A DNA stretch of 64,000 bases from NCBI RefSeq assembly GCF_034651555.1, contig NZ_JAYEEQ010000002.1, positions 1 through 64,000 of the forward strand. The letters are read 5' to 3'. This stretch comes from Aurantibrevibacter litoralis. Lineage in GTDB: Bacteria > Bacteroidota > Bacteroidia > Flavobacteriales > Flavobacteriaceae. A program made the position numbers and the translations under genes. Shown here piece after piece: positions 32,855 through 41,085 of the stretch (its first letter is position 1; every line of letters begins with the position of its first letter). The notes under the pieces were generated by a model. That model saw only the letters and a program-made list of their open reading frames with translations. It made no database searches and had not been told where the DNA came from.

Positions 32855-33712
32855 ATGAAAAAGATTGTAACATTTATACTTTTGATGGGTATAACGGCAG
32901 GTATCCGGGCGCAAAAGCCGGAAATTGGGATTGCAGAATATGTTAAAAATGATAGTCTTGTGGCTGCGATAGGGTTCAGTTGTATGCTGGAATCGGTGTC
33001 GCGACTCGTATCTCCTATCACTGTTACGGATGCGCAGTTTGAAGCGAATAAAGCTATGTTAAGGCAAATGAAAACACCTATGTATGCCTTCAATATTTTT
33101 ATTCCCGCCACGCTTAAGGTGGTAGGACCCACTGTGGATGAAAATGCAGTGCTGAGTTATGTGGAAAAACTAATGCAACGCCTAACAGAGACCAACACTA
33201 AGGTTATTGTATGGGGGAGTGGAGGCAGCAGGAATCTACCCGAAGGATGGGACAAACGTGTAGCATTCCAACAAATCATTGCCATCGGAAAAAAAATAGC
33301 GCTTTTGGGCGAAAAATATGGCATTACTGTAGCCTTAGAAAGTTTAAACACCACAGAGTGTAATTTTATTAATTCGGTGAAGGAAGCGCTCTATGTAGTA
33401 AAAAAAGTAGATCACCCTAACCTTAGGCTTACCGTGGATATTTACCATATGCTGAAAGATAACGAACATCCTAAGATCATTTACAAAACCAAAAAATACC
33501 TTTTTCATGTAGAGATTGCAGAACGCGAAGGGCGCACACCACCCGGAGTTGCCGGTACAGATTTTAAGCCTTATTTACGGCCTATGGCAGCGATGGGATA
33601 TCAAAATAAAATAATCATTGAAGCTTATTATGACGATTTGGCTGAGATAGGAAAAATGACCAAGGACTATCTTCAGAGGCAGATTGATGCCGTATATACG
33701 GTTTCAAAATAG
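32855..33712 (+). CDS. Exported sugar phosphate isomerase/epimerase-like protein
   Basis: The start is placed at MKKIVTFILLMGITAGIRAQ (32855), which gives a signal peptide; an earlier in-frame Met at 32807 overlaps the previous gene. The 285-aa TIM-barrel protein has the AP-endonuclease-2/xylose-isomerase-like pattern VALESLNTTECNFINS, LTVDIYHM and HVEIAE, positions that usually bind a divalent metal. It is probably periplasmic and acts with its neighbours on a sugar or oxidised glycoside. Confidence 0.8.
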   Translation: MKKIVTFILLMGITAGIRAQKPEIGIAEYVKNDSLVAAIGFSCMLESVSRLVSPITVTDAQFEANKAMLRQMKTPMYAFNIFIPATLKVVGPTVDENAVLSYVEKLMQRLTETNTKVIVWGSGGSRNLPEGWDKRVAFQQIIAIGKKIALLGEKYGITVALESLNTTECNFINSVKEALYVVKKVDHPNLRLTVDIYHMLKDNEHPKIIYKTKKYLFHVEIAEREGRTPPGVAGTDFKPYLRPMAAMGYQNKIIIEAYYDDLAEIGKMTKDYLQRQIDAVYTVSK

Positions 33713-33784
33713 CCGCACTTGGCATCACTTTATTTCGTATTTTTAAAAAAATCATTTCTTTTTAATCTTTTAGATAGTGCTATA

Positions 33785-34891
33785 ATGAACTACCTCTATG
33801 CTCTCTTTTTATTCGTTTTGCTGTTTTTACCGCAAACATCAAATGGCCAGACAGACCCCTTACGGGTAGGTGTGGTTGGATTAACACATTCTCATGTCCA
33901 TTGGATTTTAGGTAGAGATGATTTTGGGGATATTGAAATTGTCGGTATTGTAGAGCCCAATGTGGCCTTGGCCCAACGGTATGCCACGCAATACGGTTTT
34001 GATATGGCATTGGTATACCCTACTATGGATGAAATGATATTAGCCACCCAGCCAGAAGCCGTAACCGCTTTCGGCACCATTTACGAACATTTGGAAGTGG
34101 TACAAACCTGCGCTCCAAAAGGAATTCATGTGATGGTGGAAAAACCTATGGCCGTAAGTTTAGAACACGCAAAAGAAATGGAAGCACTGGCCAAAAAACA
34201 CAACATTTATTTGCTGACAAACTATGAAACAACCTGGTACCCTTCGAACCATAAAGCGAACGAATTGCTTAAAAAAGGAACGGTTGGAGAGCTTAGAAAG
34301 GTGATCGTTCGCGACGGTCATCGGGGACCTCTGAACATAGGTGTGAATCGTGAATTTCTAGATTGGCTCACCGATCCGGAACAAAATGGTGGTGGCGCAC
34401 TGATGGATTTTGGCTGTTATGGCGCTAATTTAATGACTTGGTTGCAGGAAGGTAAACGACCGTTGACCGTAACTGCGGTAACCCAGCAATTGCAAGCGGA
34501 GAATAACCCCAATGTAGACGATGAGGCTACTATTATTTTAACCTATGATACAAACACAGCCATCATTCAAGCCTCGTGGAATTGGCCCATTGGTCGCAAA
34601 GACATGGAACTATACGGACAAACCGGGGCCATTTATGCCGATAATAGAACAAAATTAAGGGTTCGTATGGCCGAAGGTTATGATGGTTTTAAAGAAGAGC
34701 ATTTCGATTTGGAAGAACGAATGATGCCTTTAGATGATCCTTTCGCACTTCTTGAAGCCGTTGTACGTCAAAAAATTACATTGCTACCGTACGATCTATC
34801 GTCCTTGGAAAATAATATGCTTGTCATGGAAATATTAGAGGCCGCACGCCTCAGTGCCCAAACGGGAAAAACGGTGAAGTTGGCACAGTAA
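33785..34891 (+). CDS. Exported Gfo/Idh/MocA-family oxidoreductase
   Basis: The start is set at MNYLYALFLFVLLFLPQTSNGQ (33785), giving a signal peptide; the longer frame from 33719 adds 22 atypical residues. The 368-aa product has the NAD(P)-binding opening RVGVVGLTHSH, EKPMAVSLEHA (catalytic EKP) and a C-terminal alpha/beta domain with GGGALMDFGCYG. Such proteins oxidise sugars or inositols with a bound nucleotide cofactor, consistent with activity after export. It is third in the operon. Confidence 0.83.
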   Translation: MNYLYALFLFVLLFLPQTSNGQTDPLRVGVVGLTHSHVHWILGRDDFGDIEIVGIVEPNVALAQRYATQYGFDMALVYPTMDEMILATQPEAVTAFGTIYEHLEVVQTCAPKGIHVMVEKPMAVSLEHAKEMEALAKKHNIYLLTNYETTWYPSNHKANELLKKGTVGELRKVIVRDGHRGPLNIGVNREFLDWLTDPEQNGGGALMDFGCYGANLMTWLQEGKRPLTVTAVTQQLQAENNPNVDDEATIILTYDTNTAIIQASWNWPIGRKDMELYGQTGAIYADNRTKLRVRMAEGYDGFKEEHFDLEERMMPLDDPFALLEAVVRQKITLLPYDLSSLENNMLVMEILEAARLSAQTGKTVKLAQ

Positions 34892-35187
34892 TGAATTTTT
34901 AAGTGGTTGTGCTTCATTCTGACATTTTTTTATCCCATTGGCTTTTTCGGATTGATGTTCCAGAATAGAAATACGGAACATCTTTTTTAGACGTCTCCAA
35001 TTTAAGTTTGCCAACTGGGTGTCATTTATCATTACCATTAGTATAGGAGTGATACTAGTTACAATGTTTTTGTTCGAAATGCAAGCAAGCATGAACAAAT
35101 ATACATGAACAAATATATAGGATTATAAAAAATGATTTCCCTAGGAAAATTAGGGGTTCATACGAGTAATCTGAGGCGTTTCAAGAG
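34892..35187. other. Intergenic, nothing recognised
   Basis: About 300 AT-rich bases between convergent genes. No convincing terminator hairpin, RNA gene or conserved frame was seen. Confidence 0.6.
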
Positions 35188-35898
35188 TTATTCCTGCATG
35201 GTATGATACACGTTTTGTACATCATCATCTTCCTCTATTTTTTCAAGCAACTTTTCTACATCGGCTACTTCTTCTTGGCTCAGTTTTTTGGTTACTTGCG
35301 GAATACGTTCAAATCCCGAAGACAAAATTTCAATTTCTCTGGCTTCCAGTTCTTTTTGTATGGCACCAAAGCTTTCAAAAGGCGCATAAATTAAAATCCC
35401 GTCTTCATCTACAAAAACTTCTTCGGCACCAAAATCGATCATCTCCAATTCTAATTCTTCTGGATCCAATCCTTCGCCATTGATCCGAAAGTTGCAGGTA
35501 TGATCGAACATAAACTCTACCGAACCGGAGGTACCTAAACTTCCATTACATTTGTTGAAATAGCTGCGGATATTGGCGACGGTTCTGGTGTGGTTGTCGG
35601 TAGCGGTTTCTATAAGTATAGCAATACCATGCGGAGCATATCCTTCATACAGCACTTCTTTGTAATCGCCTTGGTTTTTGTCGGTTGCTTTTTTAATAGC
35701 TCGTTCTACATTTTCCTTGGGCATATTAACTGCCTTGGCATTTTGTATAACGGCTCTGAGCCGGGAATTAGAGCTGGGGTCCGGGCCACCTTCCTTTACG
35801 GCCATCACGATGTCTTTACCAATTCGCGTAAACGCCTTAGACATGGCAGACCACCGTTTCATTTTTCTTGCTTTCCGAAATTCAAAAGCTCTTCCCAT
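35188..35898 (-). CDS. yebC: YebC/PmpR family protein
   Basis: This 236-aa protein has the typical opening MGRAFEFRKARKMKRWSAMSKAFTRIGKDI, then KAVNMPKENVERAIKKAT, YEGYAPHGIAILIETATDN and the acidic C-terminal domain. YebC proteins were annotated as transcription regulators and are now linked to translation of proline-rich stretches and mitochondrial TACO1 function. It is full length and single, convergent with the upstream operon. Confidence 0.93.
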   Translation of the reverse strand: MGRAFEFRKARKMKRWSAMSKAFTRIGKDIVMAVKEGGPDPSSNSRLRAVIQNAKAVNMPKENVERAIKKATDKNQGDYKEVLYEGYAPHGIAILIETATDNHTRTVANIRSYFNKCNGSLGTSGSVEFMFDHTCNFRINGEGLDPEELELEMIDFGAEEVFVDEDGILIYAPFESFGAIQKELEAREIEILSSGFERIPQVTKKLSQEEVADVEKLLEKIEEDDDVQNVYHTMQE

Positions 35899-35974
35899 TG
35901 CTGACGTAATTAAATTATTGTGCGCAAATTTAGCAAATTTTACTACCGAGCCAAAGGTGTTTTAAAAATAGCGG

Positions 35975-36262
35975 CTAGACGGTTTCAACAATATCTTCGA
36001 TCGTTTTGGCCAGTTTAAAATCCTTTTCGCTTAAACCCTGAACATCGTGTGTGTTCAGCCTTATATGAAGGGAATTGTACACATTGCTCCAATCCGGATG
36101 ATGGTTTTGCGCCTCACATTCAAAGGCAATGCGCGTCATAACAGTAAATGCTTCTTTAAAATTCTTAAATTCGAAGGAAGTTTCAATGGCTCCATCTACA
36201 TATTCCCAGCCCTCCAGCGTTTCTAAACGCGCTGTTATTTCTGCTTCAGGTAATTTACTCAT
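35975..36262 (-). CDS. phhB: 4a-hydroxytetrahydrobiopterin dehydratase
   Basis: This 95-aa pterin-4a-carbinolamine dehydratase has the family signature FKNFKEAFTVMTRIAFECEAQNHHPDWSNVYN with the catalytic histidine pair and HPDW. It recycles the pterin cofactor of aromatic amino acid hydroxylases. It is full length; the partner hydroxylase is not in the window. Confidence 0.92.
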   Translation of the reverse strand: MSKLPEAEITARLETLEGWEYVDGAIETSFEFKNFKEAFTVMTRIAFECEAQNHHPDWSNVYNSLHIRLNTHDVQGLSEKDFKLAKTIEDIVETV

Positions 36263-36331
36263 GATGTCTTATTTTTTTTAAAGTTAAAGAAATGAATTTT
36301 GTTTTTAGAGGTTCGGAGCCAAATGCACCAA

Positions 36332-37156
36332 TTACCCCGATACATGATGGTCTATAATCTGTTGGTAGCTTATTTGTAAATTCTTGGGTAATTGTTGCTC
36401 TTTCGGAAGTACGGCCAAGTAACGTTCTTCATTGGTAGTGTACACCTGTTTGTAAATCACCTGCTGATAAGTACCTATTCGTTTGACAACTTCCTTTATA
36501 AAATCTTCATGATGCACCAAGTCACTGCTTCCCAAATGGTAAATACCGCTTTTATTTCTATTGATAAGGTAATGAATTTGTTGGGTTAGCGCATCATCAT
36601 TGGTAACGTTGACCACCAAATTGGGAAATACCTCTATAGGTTCCTTTTGCGCTAGAGCTGTTTTTATTTCTCTAATGCGGGGCGATTTGTTGCCAAATAC
36701 CATGGGGAGTCGTAGAATGCACGATTTCTCCTTGGGAAGGCGCAATAAAAGATTTTCTATTTTAATTTTAAAGCGACCATAAATACTTTCCGATAAGGTT
36801 TTATCATGTTCATAAGAGGGATACTTACTGTAGGCATCAAACACATTGGCAGAGGAAATAAAATACAACTTGCTGTGGTATTCCATAATGTATTGGGCAA
36901 TATGTTGATGGGCTATGATCTGAGCTTCAAAATTACCCCGAAGAGCAGAAATGATAAGGTATGGTTTCACTTGTTCCAGAATGGCGTACACATCATCCTC
37001 TTCCAAATTATAAGGAATAAATTGATGGTTATTTTGGAATTCCTTTGTTTTGGTAAAATAGGTGCCGTAGGTGTCAAAATAAGAGCAAAGTTCTTTGTAA
37101 ATGGCATTTCCGATAAAGCCGCTAGCACCTAAAATAAGTATTTTTTTCGATTCCAA
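36332..37156 (-). CDS. NAD(P)-dependent sugar epimerase/reductase (extended SDR)
   Basis: This 274-aa protein has Rossmann motif ILGASGFIGNAIYKEL at the N-terminus, a YFISSANVFDAYSKYPSYEH segment and YGRFKIKIE (active-site YxxxK). The overall size and layout resemble dTDP-4-dehydrorhamnose reductases (RmlD-like). The substrate is not determined. Confidence 0.8.
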   Translation of the reverse strand: MESKKILILGASGFIGNAIYKELCSYFDTYGTYFTKTKEFQNNHQFIPYNLEEDDVYAILEQVKPYLIISALRGNFEAQIIAHQHIAQYIMEYHSKLYFISSANVFDAYSKYPSYEHDKTLSESIYGRFKIKIENLLLRLPKEKSCILRLPMVFGNKSPRIREIKTALAQKEPIEVFPNLVVNVTNDDALTQQIHYLINRNKSGIYHLGSSDLVHHEDFIKEVVKRIGTYQQVIYKQVYTTNEERYLAVLPKEQQLPKNLQISYQQIIDHHVSG

Positions 37157-37267
37157 ATTTTAAAATTTTGATAGCCCGGCACGGGTTGGTACATGGCACT
37201 TTCCGCTCCTAGTAATCCTCTTGGGGTGTTTCGGAATTTCATGAAGTACAGATTGGTCATCTATCAT

Positions 37268-38353
37268 TTATGGCGTATAAAACGGTAGCCGAACTACGGT
37301 TGCCGAAACAGTATTTTTTCGAATCTTTATATAAATAGAAGTACCAACTCCGGCATGGGATACAGAAACATAACCCAGACCTATACCTTTAAGTAGGGAG
37401 GGCGACATAGTGCCCGAAGTAACGGTACCAATCACTGTACCGTCTGCATCTAAAATCTCATAATCTTTACGGGGAATACCCTTTTCCAGAAGTTCAAAAG
37501 CAATGAGTTTACGTTTGGGGCCATTGGTCTTCTCGAGCTCCAATGCTTCTGCGTTTACAAAGTTTTTTGTGAATTTGGTGATCCATCCCAATCCGGCCTC
37601 TATGGGCGATGTGGTGTCGTCGATATCATTACCATAGAGGCAATAGCCCATTTCCAGACGGAGTGTGTCGCGGGCGGCGAGACCAATCGGTTTGATTCCG
37701 TAGGCTTCACCGGCTTCAAATATCTTTTCCCAAAGATGTTGCGCTTCAGAATTTTTACAATAGATTTCAAACCCACCTGAACCCGTATATCCTGTGGCGG
37801 AAATGATCACATTGGGGATACCCGCAAATTCAGACACACAAAAGGTATAAAACTTAATCGTTGATAAATTCACCCTTGTAAGCGACTGCATGGCTTCTGC
37901 GGCTTTCGGTCCTTGGATTGCCAATAGCGCATAATGGTCCGAAATGTTACGCAATTCTGCTCCGTAATTTTCATTGTATTTGGAGATATGCTTCCAATCT
38001 TTTTCAATATTAGACGCATTTACCACCATAAGGTACTGTTCTTCCTTTATTTTATAAACGATTAAATCGTCTACAATACCACCAGTCTCATTGGGCATAC
38101 AACTGTATTGTGCTTTTCCTATGGTGAGATGTGCAGCATCATTAGAGGTTACGTTCTGTATAAGGTCTAATGCTTTAGGGCCGCTAATAAGAAACTCCCC
38201 CATATGAGATACATCAAAAACCCCTACGCCACGTCGTACGGTTTCGTGCTCCGCGTTTACTCCTTCATAAGAAACGGGCATCATATATCCTGCAAAGGGT
38301 ACCATTTTAGCGCCTAATTTTTTATGAATTTCCGTTAATGCTGTATTTTTCAT
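37268..38353 (-). CDS. gcvT: Glycine cleavage system T protein (aminomethyltransferase)
   Basis: This 361-aa protein is full length. MVPFAGYMMPVSYEG opens the folate-binding fold. GVGVFDVSHMGEFLISGP, SATGYTGSGGFEIYC and RDTLRLEMGYCLYGNDI are GcvT signatures, and a beta-barrel C-terminal domain follows. It transfers the aminomethyl carbon to tetrahydrofolate. The other Gcv components are not nearby. Confidence 0.95.
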   Translation of the reverse strand: MKNTALTEIHKKLGAKMVPFAGYMMPVSYEGVNAEHETVRRGVGVFDVSHMGEFLISGPKALDLIQNVTSNDAAHLTIGKAQYSCMPNETGGIVDDLIVYKIKEEQYLMVVNASNIEKDWKHISKYNENYGAELRNISDHYALLAIQGPKAAEAMQSLTRVNLSTIKFYTFCVSEFAGIPNVIISATGYTGSGGFEIYCKNSEAQHLWEKIFEAGEAYGIKPIGLAARDTLRLEMGYCLYGNDIDDTTSPIEAGLGWITKFTKNFVNAEALELEKTNGPKRKLIAFELLEKGIPRKDYEILDADGTVIGTVTSGTMSPSLLKGIGLGYVSVSHAGVGTSIYIKIRKNTVSATVVRLPFYTP

Positions 38354-38728
38354 CGAAACGTATATTTATAAACCATATATACTTAGATCTTATTCTTCGT
38401 ACCCTGAGCTTAAAAAAAGAAGCTGCACAGGTGGCTAAGTAGACCGTAAATTTATCGAAAATTAACGGGAAGCACATAAAAAATTTCTTGAAACTGACTA
38501 TCCTCGAGGCAAGCCATAGAGGTATTTCGCCAGTTTCGTTTTGGCCTTTGGGCCAAAAACCGAAATTTTGTATTTCACCTCACCCGGAACTGCAAAAAGA
38601 CAGTTCCGACCTCTCCAAAGGAGAGGTAAATAGGAAACCCCGACCCAATGGTCGGGGAATCTTTAGATTAAAGATTGTCTATCTTTTATGACTTTATATG
38701 AAATCGTGATTTGGGAAAAACAGAGTAG
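38354..38728. other. Intergenic between thrC and gcvT
   Basis: About 375 bp with no convincing gene. It holds the hairpin cluster annotated separately (38534-38657). A short plus-strand frame at 38488-38691 runs through the hairpins and is rejected. Confidence 0.6.
38534..38657. repeat. Cluster of four hairpins (REP-like)
   Basis: There are four consecutive inverted repeats. The first is TTTTGGCC/GGCCAAAA around 38534-38565. The second is GGAACTG/CAGTTCC at 38586-38607. The third is ACCTCTCC/GGAGAGGT at 38609-38627, and the fourth is CCCCGACC/GGTCGGGG at 38638-38657. The last two resemble dispersed REP-like hairpins of flavobacterial genomes. They probably act as terminator or mRNA-stability structures downstream of thrC. 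Confidence 0.7.
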
Positions 38729-40024
38729 CTACGACATGAAAAGGTAATTTTTGAATTCGATGTAGTTGGCAATTTTAATGGTTTTCTTTTTTTTGTCCAT
38801 CAGCTTCCGTATTTTCTCCGGAAGTTCAATATTTTCTCTGATGGTGTCTTCTACCACATCTAAAAATTTAACCGGATGTGCCGTTTCTAAAAAAATACCA
38901 TAGGCATTTGAATGGGTTTGTTGGTATTTCTTTAGCCCCAAATAAGCCACTGCTCCATGCGGATCGGCTACATAGGTATGCTCGTGATATAAAGTACGCA
39001 TGGCATTTTTAGTAGCTTCATCCGTAAACGAATACGCTGAAACATGGCGACGCAATTGCGCTAAATCATTTTCGAAGATGTGCCTAATACGGATAAAGTT
39101 GCTGGGGTCGCCAACGTCCATAGCATTAGAAATAGTGGCTTTGGAAGGCTTGGGTACATAAGAACCCGAAACCATAAATTGAGGCACCACATCGTTTACA
39201 TTGGTCGCGGCTATAAAATGCCTTGCGGGCATGCCCAATTGTTGTGCTATAATACCGGCGCAAAGATTGCCGAAATTACCGCTGGGTACCGAAAAGACAA
39301 TCTCTTTTTGAAGTGATTTTATCCGTTTATAAGCAAACAAAAAATAAAACATTTGCGGTAACCAACGAGCTACGTTAATTGAATTGGCCGAGGTTAAATG
39401 AAGCATTTTGTTGATATCCGTATCTAAAAATGCTGTTTTCACCATTTCCTGACAATCATCAAAGGTGCCATTTACTTCAAGTGCCGTAATGTTTTTTCCA
39501 AGGGTGGTCAGTTGTTTTTCTTGTATATCACTCACTTTACCGCTGGGGTACAAGATAACTACATTGACACCATCAACCCCTAAAAATCCATTGGCTACAG
39601 CACCGCCGGTATCTCCGGACGTGGCTACCAAAACAGTAACTTTAGCAGTGCTGTCCTTGGAGAAAAAACCAAGGCATTGGGCCATAAAACGCGCTCCTAC
39701 ATCTTTAAAGGCTAAGGTAGGGCCATGAAAAAGCTCCAAGGAGGCCGTATGATCGTCTATTTCTATGAGGGGGAAATCAAAATCGAGTACGTTGGCTATG
39801 ATTTCCTTTAACACCTCTTCCGGAATGTCATCTGCAACAAACTGATGTATTGCTTTAAAGGCAATTTCATGATCCGAATACTGTTCAATCGTTTCAAAAA
39901 ATGCTGTGGGCAAAGGACGTATAGCCGTTGGAAAATAAAGGCCTCTATCGGGCGCAATACCGTTTATTACAGCATCTTTAAAAGATACTTCGGGTGCTTT
40001 TTTATTGAGACTAAAGAAATTCAT
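38729..40024 (-). CDS. thrC: Threonine synthase
   Basis: This 431-aa PLP enzyme converts O-phosphohomoserine to threonine. It has the N-terminal APEVSFKDAVINGIAPDRGLYFP, the PLP-lysine context ELFHGPTLAFKDVGARF, and VLVATSGDTGGAVANGF for phosphate binding. It is the last gene of the thr cluster, 134 bp after thrB. Confidence 0.95.
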   Translation of the reverse strand: MNFFSLNKKAPEVSFKDAVINGIAPDRGLYFPTAIRPLPTAFFETIEQYSDHEIAFKAIHQFVADDIPEEVLKEIIANVLDFDFPLIEIDDHTASLELFHGPTLAFKDVGARFMAQCLGFFSKDSTAKVTVLVATSGDTGGAVANGFLGVDGVNVVILYPSGKVSDIQEKQLTTLGKNITALEVNGTFDDCQEMVKTAFLDTDINKMLHLTSANSINVARWLPQMFYFLFAYKRIKSLQKEIVFSVPSGNFGNLCAGIIAQQLGMPARHFIAATNVNDVVPQFMVSGSYVPKPSKATISNAMDVGDPSNFIRIRHIFENDLAQLRRHVSAYSFTDEATKNAMRTLYHEHTYVADPHGAVAYLGLKKYQQTHSNAYGIFLETAHPVKFLDVVEDTIRENIELPEKIRKLMDKKKKTIKIANYIEFKNYLFMS

Positions 40025-40158
40025 GAGTAGCGTATAAACTGTAGTTTCTGAGTTTTTAAATATACTTCTTCCTCCCTATGCTCCCCTTATTTTAGTGCTA
40101 GTTTTTTGGTTATTATAAAGCGAATTATGGGAACAGTAAATTCAGAGATCAAATTTTA

Positions 40159-41082
40159 TCAATTTAGTATTTTGATGCCCTCTGTATTGATTTTTGAAAC
40201 GTGTATATCGTAATCTACCCCAATGGTAGTGTACACTTTTTGCATAGCCTTTGCCACTTTTTCAGCAGTATCTAATCCTTTACTCAGCGCAAAAATGGAA
40301 GGCCCGGAACCCGAAATACCACAGCCCAAGGCTCCGGCTTTACCCGCTGCCGCTTTTACCTCATAAAATCCCGGAATAAGAAGGGCACGCATAGGTTCTA
40401 TAATGTGATCTTCCAGAGAGCGACCAATGAGCTCGTAATCGTTCCTATATAATCCCGCCACCAGTCCGCCTACATTCCCCCATTGTTTAATGCCATTTTC
40501 TAAGGATATGGTGGTTTTTAAAATTTTACGAGAGTCCGATGTTTTTACCTCTATCTGTGGATGTATCACCGTAGCATAAATTTCTTTTGGGGTGCACAAT
40601 GGTATAATGTCGAGAGGGTGGTAACTGCGTATCAGGATAAATCCGCCAAAGATCGCCGGAGCCACATTATCAGCATGGGCTACCCCACTGGCCAATCGTT
40701 CTCCTTCCATGGCAAAAGGTACTAATTCCTTTGGTGAAAAAGGATTTCCCAGTAAGGCGTTTATAGCCCACACAGCTCCGGAAGCACTGGCGGCACTACT
40801 GCCTATACCACTCCCCGCCTTAATTTTTTTGTAAATTTCTATTTCAAAACCACCGGTATAGTCGGTTTGCGCCAATAACGCCAAACCCGCGACACCAGCC
40901 ACATTTTTAAGCGTCTCTTTAGGCAAGTCCTGCCCATCTATTTTGGTAATTACAATGCCCTTTTTATCGGTTTTCCGAATAATCATTTCATCACCTATGG
41001 TATCGAGAGGTACGCCTAACACATCAAAACCGCAAGAAATATTGGCTATGGTTGCCGGGCAAAAAATTTTTATTTCGTCCAT
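40159..41082 (-). CDS. thrB: Homoserine kinase
   Basis: This 307-aa GHMP kinase has the N-terminal ANISCGFDVLGVPLD, the ATP loop KAGSGIGSSAASASGAVWAIN (glycine/serine-rich motif 2) and a C-terminal GCGISGSGPSIFAL. It phosphorylates homoserine for ThrC. It is separated by 3 nt from thrA, so they are probably co-transcribed. Confidence 0.95.
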   Translation of the reverse strand: MDEIKIFCPATIANISCGFDVLGVPLDTIGDEMIIRKTDKKGIVITKIDGQDLPKETLKNVAGVAGLALLAQTDYTGGFEIEIYKKIKAGSGIGSSAASASGAVWAINALLGNPFSPKELVPFAMEGERLASGVAHADNVAPAIFGGFILIRSYHPLDIIPLCTPKEIYATVIHPQIEVKTSDSRKILKTTISLENGIKQWGNVGGLVAGLYRNDYELIGRSLEDHIIEPMRALLIPGFYEVKAAAGKAGALGCGISGSGPSIFALSKGLDTAEKVAKAMQKVYTTIGVDYDIHVSKINTEGIKILN

Positions 41083-41085
41083 TGT

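Noticed and set aside
34835..35098. 87-codon minus-strand frame after the oxidoreductase
   Set aside because: It overlaps the end of the oxidoreductase gene antisense and has no protein-like features.
38488..38691. 67-codon plus-strand frame
   Set aside because: It crosses the four stacked hairpins and shows no protein-like pattern.
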